Shown piece by piece: positions 8,809 through 18,900 of a stretch of 47,680 nucleotides of DNA; position 1 is the stretch's first letter; every line of letters begins with the position of its first letter. The position numbers and the translations under genes were made by a program. Origin of the DNA: Balneolales bacterium (GTDB taxonomy: Bacteria > Bacteroidota > Rhodothermia > Balneolales > Natronogracilivirgulaceae); the NCBI GenBank assembly GCA_007133995.1, contig SLLP01000081.1:1-47680 (forward strand), in the 5' to 3' direction. The notes under the pieces are model-generated. The model saw nothing but the letters and a program-made list of their open reading frames with translations. It searched no databases and was not told where the DNA came from.

Positions 8809-10116
8809 ATGTACACCTGCTTGAATTATTTACCATACAGATTAATATCTTTCTGTTTTTTGATTGTTCTACTTACAAGTTGCACAGTAGATCGGGTTTC
8901 TAGTGCGGATAGTATCGACGCACCCACTCAGCTCGGAAACAGCCCCATGGTCAAGGGGCAAGTAGCGCCACCTTCCCATATCAGAAGTATCCAGGTATAC
9001 AGAGGCTCCCGAAAACAGTCGCTGCCGGCGATAGAGCTTGGCAGTAGCGACCATTTGACACTTCGGTTTGACGTTTTGGGCGGCACATCCCGGCTTTTTC
9101 GCGTACGTGTGCGCCATAGAAACTCAGACTGGTCCGACAGCCGGTTGATGACTGATTACTACCTGAGAGGTTTTCGTGAGGATCTCATTGAAAGGGCGCA
9201 GCCCAGCGGTGTCCAGGACCCTCACTATATGCATTACCGCTTTCGGTTTCCAAACGAAAATACGCAACTTCGCATCAGTGGAAATTACCTGATGGAGGTA
9301 ATGGAATACGAGACCTCACAAATCTTGTTTTCCGTACCTTTTTTTGTGCATGAAAACACGGGACGCATGGAATTAAGCCTTGAGGAGCTTTATGGCCTGG
9401 ATTCACGTTATCGCGTTCATCACCAGCCTTTTGCCAGATATGTTTATCCCTCCTATGTCATTTCACCGATTACTGATCTGAAAATGCTGTTTGTACAAAA
9501 CCGGTTCTGGGGTCGTGCCAGTGAGGCCGATGAGGAAGACATGTCTGAATCGGGCGTTTACCGTGCGTACATTTCAAGACCAAACTCATTTGTTGGTGTG
9601 TATGAATTCAGGCAATTGGATCTGAGAAGATATGATGCCGGCGGTCCCGAAATTGTTCAGGTTCGAAGCGAGACCATTCCGCCACAGGTCTGGTTATTCC
9701 GGGACGTGGTCAATCTGGATGTAAGTCCAAGAAGACGAACACCGATTGCTCATGGATTACCGAGAGATGATCTTCGCGCCCGTTATGCAGATGTACATTT
9801 TCAACTGGAGTTGCCCGATCGTGAGGCGACGGACCTGCCCATTTACATATACGGTCCGTTCAACAATTGGACCATCAAAGAGGATAACAGAATGGAGTAT
9901 CAAAGTTCAACTGACTCCTACACCGGACGGGCGCTGATCAAGGAGGGTGAATACGACTATAAATATGCCATTGTTGAAAAAGGTCGAATTGATGACCTTC
10001 GGCTGGATGCCAGTTTTGCATCAACGGCTCAGGAGTACACCTCACTTGTATACTACCGGGATCCGGGGCTTCAGGCAGATCGACTTTTGCAACTTGAAAG
10101 CGGCCTGTCCAGATAA
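8809..10116 (+). CDS. DUF5103 / type IX secretion Plug-family lipoprotein
   Basis: The first third (about residues 60-190) matches the DUF5103 family, found mainly in Bacteroidota and renamed after the type IX secretion Plug protein. Typical elements are an HIRSIQVYR opening strand, LTLRFDVLGG, and the FPNENTQLRISGNYLMEV segment. The C-terminal part (about 330-420) looks like an immunoglobulin or carbohydrate-binding-like E-set domain (YIYGPFNNW, KEGEYDYKY). I placed the start at ATG 8809, which gives a clean lipoprotein signal with LLTSC (Cys25); an upstream start at 8722 would add 29 residues ahead of it. Surface or periplasmic location is inferred. No other type IX component is in this window, so a role as a secretion plug is only a family-based possibility. 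Confidence 0.75.
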   Translation: MYTCLNYLPYRLISFCFLIVLLTSCTVDRVSSADSIDAPTQLGNSPMVKGQVAPPSHIRSIQVYRGSRKQSLPAIELGSSDHLTLRFDVLGGTSRLFRVRVRHRNSDWSDSRLMTDYYLRGFREDLIERAQPSGVQDPHYMHYRFRFPNENTQLRISGNYLMEVMEYETSQILFSVPFFVHENTGRMELSLEELYGLDSRYRVHHQPFARYVYPSYVISPITDLKMLFVQNRFWGRASEADEEDMSESGVYRAYISRPNSFVGVYEFRQLDLRRYDAGGPEIVQVRSETIPPQVWLFRDVVNLDVSPRRRTPIAHGLPRDDLRARYADVHFQLELPDREATDLPIYIYGPFNNWTIKEDNRMEYQSSTDSYTGRALIKEGEYDYKYAIVEKGRIDDLRLDASFASTAQEYTSLVYYRDPGLQADRLLQLESGLSR

Positions 10117-10162
10117 GGTGTTACGCGCCGTTCGAAATGCTCCGAAAGTTCGGACCAATAAC

Positions 10163-13100
10163 TCAGAAATCCAGGCCAATGCTGAAATAATGAACTCTCC
10201 GGCCAAAACCGGTTCCATTTTCGACATCGTATGGCCAAGCCAGATCGTATCGGAAAGGCAGGCCAAGAAGAATTGTCCGAAGACCGAAACCTGATCCTGC
10301 CAGCACGGCATCGCGACTTGCTCCCTCCCATGCGGCACCCACATCGATGAATGCAGTGCCCTGAATGTTATATAAAGGAATGAGGGGGATGGGGCCTGGC
10401 AATAATGCTGCTATCAGGGGAAATCTGAACTCGGCATTAAAGAGACCAAAGCGATTGCCGATGGCTGAGTTGAAGAAGTGTCCTCGCAGCGGAAGTGCAG
10501 GAAGCGTAAAAAATATATCTTCAAGCCGATCTCTTTGAAGCGCTCCTTCAGCCCACCTGAAATTGATCCAGTTCTGGATGCCGCCCATGTAAAAGTTTTG
10601 GGCATCCGGCCCGAAGGAAGCGGCACCGGAACCCCGGAATGCAAATACATAACCCATTCCAAGATGGAAGTAGCGGCGTACGTCACCAAGCACAGATGCA
10701 AATCCGATTACTTCCGATGAAAAAGGCGGACTACCCGTTACGCTCAGAGCGTAGCGGGTACCTGAAAGAGGTGACAAGAAGCCGGGTCTTGTCAGGTCAC
10801 GGGTAAATGTAACTTCAGGATACAGGAAGTATGCGTCTTCTGAGTCTGAAACGCCGCCACGGACCAGACTGAAGTCCCGTGAGATATTGATAAAACTGGC
10901 TCCGTAGTCAATCCGGGTGAATTTATTGATCGGGTACTGAAACTGCAGACCACCACCGTAAAAACGGAAACGCACCTGTTCGAAATCCCCCATACCATCC
11001 AGACCAGGACTCAAAACCAGAAAATTCCGTGACGTGTGAAAATACCGGACCAGATAGTTTGTACGATTGGCAAAGTAGCCGTAGCTCACCTCGTAATCGC
11101 TGTTGCGCAAATCAAATTGCAAGTTTGTTATAAGGTTGATGCGGTGATCACCCAGCAGATCGGAAAAGGTAAAGGCGGCAAGCGCATAAGTGCCATAGAA
11201 GGTCGATACACCCCCGGCGGCGTAGGTGATATCAGGTGAAAAATTAAGACGGTACTTGCGAGGTATAAACCGGCCATCTTCCGTTTGGGTTTCGCGTTCT
11301 TCCCTTGCTTTTTCAAGATGGCTTGTGGTAACCAGGTCATCTAATCCTTCACCGAACTCGTAATTCCGAAAATCAATTACATCCGCATCGGTGTCAGCAG
11401 TGTCCGGTTCTTCTCGTACTTCATCATCTTCAGGGAGCCGGGCGGCCTCTTCCTCTCTGATCAGGTCAATGATGGTTGATGTCTGACGAACCAGTTCTGT
11501 GGCTCTCATTCTTTGCAGATCGTCTTCAAACATGTTGAAGGCGATACCGAGCGCGGGAACGCGCTGCTCGGCAGGTTCACGAAGTCTTCGTTCTGCCCAG
11601 TGATTTCGCTGCAGCGGTTCAACCTTGCGTCGCTCGAAAGGAGTATCCAGTGTGAAAATATGTACAAACCCTCTGTTAAAGGAGTTGATGGCCAGCAAAT
11701 TACCATCGGCGCTGATAGACATCTGCATGACGCCCGTGATAAGATCTGTCAGGGCATAGCTTGTCCTTGTTTCCAGATCCATCTCATACACATTGGGTAT
11801 GCCATTTTGATCCGAAATATAAATCATACGGCCGTCACGTGTCATGATGGGCCGGTATTCATTCCAGTTGGGTGTACTGGTAAGCCGGGTTGCGTTACTT
11901 GAACCCAGCCTGAGCATGTAAATGTCGCTCTGTTTGATATTCGGGTTCAACAGCACATTATAATCGGTGCGAAACGTATTCACTTCGGTATGTGGACCGC
12001 GATCCGAAGCAAACAACAGGTATTCAGAATCATTGGACCATGCAGGATCCCAATCACTGAATACGTCATTCGTAGCACTTATGAAATCACCCGTTTCCAA
12101 ATCATATACATAGATATTGGTAAAGGGACCGTCATTACCTTGAAAGGCGATCTTTTTTCCGTCGGGCGACCATGCCACCGAACCAATGGCATCAAGCTGT
12201 GGAAATACGATTTTTTGAACTTCTTCTGTGCGGTAATCGACAATGGCGAGATCAACAGATCCCCCGGATCGGGTAGATAGTGCAATTTTCCGTCCGTCAG
12301 GCGACCAGGTCAAATTCGGCCGCAGAATGTTCAATTCCTCAAAGTCGACATTGTCTTCGCCACGGATCAGGGTTTTAATACGACTTCCGTCACGGGCATT
12401 CAGAACAATAACGTCAAAATAGCCTCTGGCATTTGAGATCATGGCCACCCGGTCTCCGCTGGGGGACACTGCCGGACTGGTGTTGTACGCCCTTCGAAAT
12501 CTGTTATCGGTAATCAGGTTGCCGATATCTCTTAAATCTTCCCTGATGGCTATTTCGGGAAAATAGATTTTACGAAGCCAGTCCTGAAACCGTTCATTAA
12601 GTTCCGACATATCCAGACCAAGCGATTGACGCAGGCCGTTTTCCACACTTCGAGTCTGACGTACACGTTGCAGGATTTCACCGATTTTTTCCCGGCCATA
12701 CTCCTCCACAATGAAGTTCCAGAAAGCCTGTCCGCCGCGATATGCCATGAATCCACGCATTTGCGGGATGGGTGGCATATTATTGTTTATTACGGCTTCA
12801 CGAATGAACATATCCGTGTCGGTATCCCATCCGAGCGATACATATTCGGACAGACCTTCCTCAAACCAAAGTGGAATGACAAGCTGTATGTTGTTTTGAA
12901 TGATGGCCTGGATGGATCCTCCATAGTACATATCATTGAACATGGCGTGAACCAGTTCGTGATGGAGCACCTGGCGGTAGTCACCATAATGACCCATGAA
13001 CGGGATCGTGATCCGGTTTTTGAATTTGTCAGTCACACCGCCTATACCCTGGGCATCCACCGGGAGCGGGACCACATTTGTTTGACTGAAGTCCGTGTGT

Positions 13101-13408
13101 GAATCGTAGATAATTACAGCGATCCGATCATTGAGCTGATGACGGAAATCCTGGCTGAGCTGAGCGTATGCAGCTTCAAGACTCTTCGCTGTATATTCGG
13201 CCAGGTAGTAATTTTTTGATTCGTAGTAATAGACATCGAAATGGTCAGACTGGATGAAACGCCAGTCAAACTGGGAGTACTGGACACGATTTTTTCCGAA
13301 TCCGAAATACTGGGCAGAGGCGTCGGGTACTGTTATTGCGACACCGAGCATGAGAAGCAAAGTCGCGTATAACAAACGGGATAGAGGGGTCTGACGTGTA
13401 ACTTTCAT
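10163..13408 (-). CDS. Secreted fusion: MA-like metallopeptidase, TolB-type propeller, outer-membrane barrel
   Basis: A 1081-residue exported protein with three parts. After a signal peptide ending near Ala32 (DASAQ), residues about 45-280 form a gluzincin-like domain: HHELVHAM with His150/Glu151/His154, and WFEEGLSEY about 30 residues later supplying the third ligand Glu. Residues about 300-630 carry repeated WSPDG-type motifs of a PD40/TolB beta-propeller. After an acidic linker, residues about 700-1081 are an Omp85/BamA-like barrel ending in an aromatic (YFSIGLDF). Barrel and propeller place it across the outer membrane with the peptidase in the periplasm or outside. It stands alone behind RNase R and a terminator. 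Whether the peptidase is active is not shown; substrates are unknown. Confidence 0.85.
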   Translation of the reverse strand: MKVTRQTPLSRLLYATLLLMLGVAITVPDASAQYFGFGKNRVQYSQFDWRFIQSDHFDVYYYESKNYYLAEYTAKSLEAAYAQLSQDFRHQLNDRIAVIIYDSHTDFSQTNVVPLPVDAQGIGGVTDKFKNRITIPFMGHYGDYRQVLHHELVHAMFNDMYYGGSIQAIIQNNIQLVIPLWFEEGLSEYVSLGWDTDTDMFIREAVINNNMPPIPQMRGFMAYRGGQAFWNFIVEEYGREKIGEILQRVRQTRSVENGLRQSLGLDMSELNERFQDWLRKIYFPEIAIREDLRDIGNLITDNRFRRAYNTSPAVSPSGDRVAMISNARGYFDVIVLNARDGSRIKTLIRGEDNVDFEELNILRPNLTWSPDGRKIALSTRSGGSVDLAIVDYRTEEVQKIVFPQLDAIGSVAWSPDGKKIAFQGNDGPFTNIYVYDLETGDFISATNDVFSDWDPAWSNDSEYLLFASDRGPHTEVNTFRTDYNVLLNPNIKQSDIYMLRLGSSNATRLTSTPNWNEYRPIMTRDGRMIYISDQNGIPNVYEMDLETRTSYALTDLITGVMQMSISADGNLLAINSFNRGFVHIFTLDTPFERRKVEPLQRNHWAERRLREPAEQRVPALGIAFNMFEDDLQRMRATELVRQTSTIIDLIREEEAARLPEDDEVREEPDTADTDADVIDFRNYEFGEGLDDLVTTSHLEKAREERETQTEDGRFIPRKYRLNFSPDITYAAGGVSTFYGTYALAAFTFSDLLGDHRINLITNLQFDLRNSDYEVSYGYFANRTNYLVRYFHTSRNFLVLSPGLDGMGDFEQVRFRFYGGGLQFQYPINKFTRIDYGASFINISRDFSLVRGGVSDSEDAYFLYPEVTFTRDLTRPGFLSPLSGTRYALSVTGSPPFSSEVIGFASVLGDVRRYFHLGMGYVFAFRGSGAASFGPDAQNFYMGGIQNWINFRWAEGALQRDRLEDIFFTLPALPLRGHFFNSAIGNRFGLFNAEFRFPLIAALLPGPIPLIPLYNIQGTAFIDVGAAWEGASRDAVLAGSGFGLRTILLGLPFRYDLAWPYDVENGTGFGRRVHYFSIGLDF

Positions 13409-13503
13409 CTCTTCAATTTAAATTAGGATTCATGTAGCCAAACAGAAAAACGTATTGGAGTGTGTGGAATAAATTCTCCATGTAAAAGCGTAAAGCGACG
13501 TAT

Positions 13504-13535
13504 AAAAAGTTCCTGACGTTTCACACTCAGGAACT
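13504..13535 (-). terminator. Rho-independent terminator behind RNase R
   Basis: On the minus strand a perfect nine-base stem (AGTTCCTGA / TCAGGAACT, ten-base loop) is followed at once by TTTTTATA. It lies about 100 bases past the RNase R stop and before the next minus-strand gene, separating the two transcripts. Confidence 0.75.
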
Positions 13536-13635
13536 GGATTGTCTCAACAAGCTGTTGCTTATTTGTAACGAATAAAAAGTGCTGGCGGTGTGCAACATAG
13601 ATATGATTTCAAACGGTACTGGCTGAAGCGTATTA

Positions 13636-15819
13636 TTAACCGGGTATGAAATCTATTTGTCGCTGTTCCAGGTCGGTTCGGGTAACTTTGACCTTTATAT
13701 CATCACCAAGCTGAAACGTTCTGCCACGCTTGCGTCCTCTCAACTGGTGCCGGGACTGTTCGTAAACATAGAAGTCATCATCCAGATCGCGAATGGCAAT
13801 CATGCCTTCACAAAAGCTTTCATTCAACAATACAAAAATCCCCTTTTCAGTAACACCGCTTATAACACCTTCGAATGTGTCACCAATATGCCCGGACATA
13901 TATTCCACCTGTTTCAGTTTGATGGAGTCGCGCTCTGCCATAACAGCATCCCGCTCCTTCTCACTGCAATGATCGCCAAGTGATAGCAATTCCTGAAAGC
14001 TGTAGGATGGGAGTCCGGCCGCATATTGTTTCAGAAGCCTGTGAACGATGAGATCGGGATAACGCCGAATCGGACTCGTAAAGTGCGTATACTCTTTAAA
14101 TCCCAGCCCATAGTGTCCGATATTTTTGGGACTGTAAACGGCTTTGGCCATCGAGCGCAATACCAATTCATTGATGGCATATTTGAGTGTTGTTTTATCG
14201 GCGTCTCTGATAAGCTGATTTATTTTTGCCGCGGTGACTTTTCCGTCCTTAACCGAAAAGTCTATTCCTAGCGGCCGCACATTCTCACCTATATTTCTGA
14301 GTTTTTCGGGGTCGGGTCTGTCATGAATACGGTAGAGAAACGGGTGGTTGAATTTGCCGAATTTATCATCCTTATCGTTCTCTCCGCGTCCCTTTCCTGC
14401 TGCTTTCAGGCGGTTTTTATGTTCTATTCTTACCCTGTTGATATGCTGTGATACCGTTTTATTCGCCATGAGCATGCACTCCTCAACAAGCCGGTGTGCT
14501 TTCAGTCTTTCTTTTACATAAACCCCCAGAGGTCTGCCGTGTTCGTCGAGCCGGAACCGGGGCTCAGGGGTATCCAGATCGATGGAGCCTTCACTGAAAC
14601 GTTTGTCGGTGAGCATCGAAGTCATCTTTGCCAGAATTTTGATGGAATCCTTGAGTTCATGCTTTTTTCCATCGATGATTTCCTGGACTTCTTCATAGGC
14701 GAATCTCCTGGATGAATTGATCACCGTCTCATCTATGCTATAGCTGACAAGTTTGCCATCAGGGGTTATTTCCATAAAACAGCTGTATGCCAGTTTGTCC
14801 TCATTGGGACGCAGGCTGCAAACGCCATTGCTCAGGCACTCGGGAAGCATGGGTATCACACGATCTACCAGATATACACTTGTTCCGCGATCCACTGCTT
14901 CCTTGTCCAAAATACGGTCTTGCTGCACGTAGTAGCTCACATCCGCAATATGAACGCCAAGGTAGTAGTTGCCATTGTCACGCATGCTGATACTCAGGGC
15001 ATCGTCGAAATCCTTGGCGTCATGAGGATCAATGGTAAAAATCTCCCAGGTGCGGATATCTTTTCGGCGCTTGTACTCTTTTTCCGGAATTTCGACGGCC
15101 ACACTTTCTGCGAACTCCTCAACTGCCGGTGGGAAGGCGGCCTGAAGCTCATTTTCGGCCAGAATCGAAAGAATGGATGCGTTATTTGTGCCTTTCTTGC
15201 CAAGCACTTCAAGAACTTCAGCCTCAGGCAGCGATCGTTGGTGCAGCCAGTCCACCAGCCGAAAGGTCACCTTGTCGTTGTGATGAGCCCCATTAACGTT
15301 ATCCGGATGAACAAAAAACTCCACCTGAGCCGATTTTTCGTCGGGTATGATCAGATACGTATTCTTGCCTTCCTTGTGAAATGTACCGACAAAGAATTTT
15401 TTTCCCCGTGAGACGACTTCAACTATTTTGCCTTCGGTGCGATCACTGCGTGATTTCGGCAGAATACTTAATTTGACCTTGTCTTTATCCAGTGCCGTGC
15501 CGGTATGTTTTGACGGGATGCGGATGTCCTGGTCCCTGTCCTCCACCTTTACATAGCCGGTACCGCTCCGGGTGCTGGAAAAGACACCTTCAACTGTGTT
15601 TGTCTGCTGTCTGGTGTCCGCAATTCTTATTTTGTCGTTTTTTCGAATGATTTTGTTCTTATTTAACAATCGTTTCAGAGCCTTTTCGAAACGTTCTTCT
15701 CCCTTTTTCTGTGGGAGTTTGAATGCGCTTTTCAGGGTTTCCGTATTTACCCAACTGTCGGAATGTCGTTCAAGCAGTTCAATAATGAGATCTTCAAGAT
15801 GGATTTTCTTTTTCTTCAT
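13636..15819 (-). CDS. rnr: Ribonuclease R
   Basis: Processive 3'-5' exoribonuclease that degrades structured RNA and takes part in rRNA quality control and trans-translation. Order of parts: N-terminal helix-turn-helix (1-70), cold-shock domains (about 75-215), RNB catalytic domain, and a C-terminal S1 domain (about 645-727). The four catalytic aspartates are in DPHDAKDFDD (Asp264, 270, 272, 273), and FTSPIRRYPDLIVHRLL marks the end of the RNB fold. Between about 455 and 490 there is a charged insertion (around GKGRGENDKDDK) before the FLYRIHDRPD motif. It lacks the lysine-rich tail seen in enterobacterial RNase R and ends right after S1. The next gene upstream, TamB-like, is on the same strand 96 bases away. 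Confidence 0.96.
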   Translation of the reverse strand: MKKKKIHLEDLIIELLERHSDSWVNTETLKSAFKLPQKKGEERFEKALKRLLNKNKIIRKNDKIRIADTRQQTNTVEGVFSSTRSGTGYVKVEDRDQDIRIPSKHTGTALDKDKVKLSILPKSRSDRTEGKIVEVVSRGKKFFVGTFHKEGKNTYLIIPDEKSAQVEFFVHPDNVNGAHHNDKVTFRLVDWLHQRSLPEAEVLEVLGKKGTNNASILSILAENELQAAFPPAVEEFAESVAVEIPEKEYKRRKDIRTWEIFTIDPHDAKDFDDALSISMRDNGNYYLGVHIADVSYYVQQDRILDKEAVDRGTSVYLVDRVIPMLPECLSNGVCSLRPNEDKLAYSCFMEITPDGKLVSYSIDETVINSSRRFAYEEVQEIIDGKKHELKDSIKILAKMTSMLTDKRFSEGSIDLDTPEPRFRLDEHGRPLGVYVKERLKAHRLVEECMLMANKTVSQHINRVRIEHKNRLKAAGKGRGENDKDDKFGKFNHPFLYRIHDRPDPEKLRNIGENVRPLGIDFSVKDGKVTAAKINQLIRDADKTTLKYAINELVLRSMAKAVYSPKNIGHYGLGFKEYTHFTSPIRRYPDLIVHRLLKQYAAGLPSYSFQELLSLGDHCSEKERDAVMAERDSIKLKQVEYMSGHIGDTFEGVISGVTEKGIFVLLNESFCEGMIAIRDLDDDFYVYEQSRHQLRGRKRGRTFQLGDDIKVKVTRTDLEQRQIDFIPG

Positions 15820-15915
15820 TCCGTAATGAATGTAAAGGTGCAGGCTTTGTGTTCGAATGTGAGCACGTGTAAATGCCGGTAAAGTTGTATTTAAGTTGAA
15901 ACGAACAATCAGCCT

Positions 15916-18900
15916 TTAATCGTTCGGTAATGTATTGGGTTCCATTAGTTTTTCTAAAAAAATACAAGAAAGGGAATCCTCCCTGATACCAGTGAGCATG
16001 GAAGGCAAGGATGAGTCCTCCTCACCTTCAGCATCAGCAAAATCATTTTCCGGATCGGAATCGGGCTCATGTTCCGCCTGACCTTCTCCGTTGCTCTCAA
16101 AAAGTCCGAATACCGTAGTCACATTTCTCCATATTCTGTGGCCGAACTCCCTCCATGTATTAAAGCGAAATTGAGCTTCAAGCCCCAGACCGTTCACATT
16201 TTCCACATCGGCTTGTGTTCCCAGTATGGACATGAGCATAGGATCTTTCCTGTGAAATACCTCCACTGAAAGATTTTGATTTATACGGTATGTGGCTCCG
16301 AGGTCTCCAATATTGGTTTCCTCACCGCCCACTTCGCCCTCGCGCCGCAGCACCAGGCGGTCATCGAAAAGGCGCAGGGCAATACCCAGGTCGGCCTGGT
16401 CAAATCCCAGAAGATTAAGGTCGACATCAAGGTTGATGAGGTTGTCACTGAGCAGTGTGTTGATCTGACTGGAAAGCAATTGGCTGATACCCACCTGTCC
16501 GGCCCGTGCCTGTAGTGTAGTGCCAAGTTCCTGCGTTTGGGTATCACCGACAAGAGCTCCGGATATGAAGCCACCGGTAAACAGCAGGCTGGTGGCCTGA
16601 AGCAGTTTTTGTTCCTCGCTGTTCAGAACATTAAGGACTGCGGCGTTCTGGGTTGCGTCGATAGCATTGGGAAACTCAAAATAGAAGTCGTTCTCAATGT
16701 TGTCGATCGGTCCTGTGATGACGAGAAGCAACTCCACAGGTACACGGTTGGTCTGATCCATCGCTGCGCCCAGCAACGGGGCGATATTTGGCCTTGACCG
16801 GTATACTGCAGTGATATCGAGCAGTGCATTGGTGGGATCACCATCCAGCCGGATCGTGCCTCCCTCGCGCAGAATGAAGCGTCGGGTCAGGATATCGCCA
16901 CCGACAAAAAGGTAGTCCCCACTGCTTATATCAAAATTGCCGAATATCTGAAGATCTTCATCTTCCAGGGTGATGCGCATCCGCCCACTGCCCTGTGCGT
17001 TAACGATTTCACCGGTAACCGGATCAAAAATCAGCTGAACTGTCGTATTGGGTGCGGCAACGAACTGCAGGTCAAGTCGGAAGACTTCCATGAATGTCCG
17101 GTCAATTTGCCTGAGCACTTCGGGATCGTCGGTGATTTGCCGGTGAAAATCAACCTCTTCAAAATTTTTTACGAAACGTATGTAACGCCCCTGGGTATCA
17201 CCCATGGTCGGGTCAACAAGGGGAAGAGATATACGGGACTGGCTGGTGGTATTTATGGGTTCGATGGTACGCACAAAAGGTGAAACATTTGAACCGCTGA
17301 TGTTCACCACACCGGTGCCGGCTACGCGTCCGTAAAATGGGACCTCAGGATCCTCTGAGTTATCCAGAAATCTCAAATTCTGCAGACTCAGGGTGATGTC
17401 CATGAATTTTTCCGGCTCGAAATCGTTCAAATCAAAGGTTCCGGTGACCGTGCCCCTGCCATTGGCAGCGTCGCGGATATTCAGCTCATGGATGAGTACG
17501 CCGTCGTAGCGATTTACGGATAAATTTCCGTTAAGCCGGTAAAGCGGCTCAAGAAAAACAGGAACTACCTCAGACTCCAGGATTTCAAAATCACCATGGA
17601 AATCAATGTCTGTGAGGTTGCCTGTGATATAGCCATTACCCGTAGCTTTTCCTTCAATGGATTCAAATATACTGCTCATCAGATATCGCAAGACCCAAGC
17701 GTCCAGTTCAACAACATCGATATCAAAATAGTACAGAGAATCAACGGGCAGGTCAATATCAGGTGCACGCAGCCAGCCAGTGGCAGTCACATGCTGTCTT
17801 CTGCCTTCATTTTGGTCTATGTAATCACTGTGCTTTTCTTCGTCGGTTATCACCCGAAGTTCGGTTTCAAATCGTTCCTCGACAGAATTATAAGTACTGA
17901 CAAGGCTTGCGTCGCCAATTATCCTGTCATTGAAAGCCAGATGATCAACGTCAAGCCTGCCATGGAATACCGGATTCACTGTGAGCGTTCTTGTGACAAA
18001 ATCGCCGTCTACAATGCCCTGAAATCCGACCTTTCCGTCTATCATCTGAGAGATGCGATCCAGATTAACATTAACGAAGCGATACACTACCGAGTCCTCA
18101 GGATCGCTGCTGAAGCTGCCATCGATAAATATCCGGTCTTCTCCGCTAAAAACAAGGAGATCTTCAATATGAAGCTTGCCATCCTGGTCGTAGCGTAAAA
18201 CAGGTTGGTAGCCGGTCAGCCAGGAGTAGCGTTCGTTGCCAAGAACAAGGTCGTCGATGATGAAATAAATTTCGGATTCACTTAAACCGCCCCGGATGTC
18301 TGCCGAAAACCGGACTTCATTTCCAAAATTGGCGATACGGCTGTGACTGTTGATGGTTTCTTCGTCAATCAGGAGTGCCCAGGATAGACTGTCCAGATTC
18401 TGATCCATATAGATGAGGCGACCTACATTGACCTTCAGATCCAAGTCCAGGAAGTCGTGAAACGACCGATCAAAGCGAAAGCCGGCAGAAAACACCATCT
18501 CTGACCCTTCGATGGATATTCCATTCCATGCTGTTCGATTGTCCTGCCACTCGGAAGTGATTTCCAACATGTCCGAATCCGCGTGCAATTGAACCAAACC
18601 CTGCAGAGTCGATGTAATATCCGGCATTCGGGGTGCATATGCCTGAAGGAGTTCAAGATTTTTGACTTCGAAAAAGATATCTGCTTGTAACAGGTCACCG
18701 GGTTCAGCCCGTTTCATCAATTGCTCTTCCCTTTTGCGGAACAGGATTTCATCATCAACACGATATGTAAAGTAATTATGCCATTGTCCGAAAAGCCGGC
18801 CAATAGAAGGTATGGAAATCTCGCCTTCCATGACCAGGTCGGCGATGGAGCTGGTGAGTCGCAGTGATCGGGTTCTGGATTCGGGATGGTTGAAATCGAG

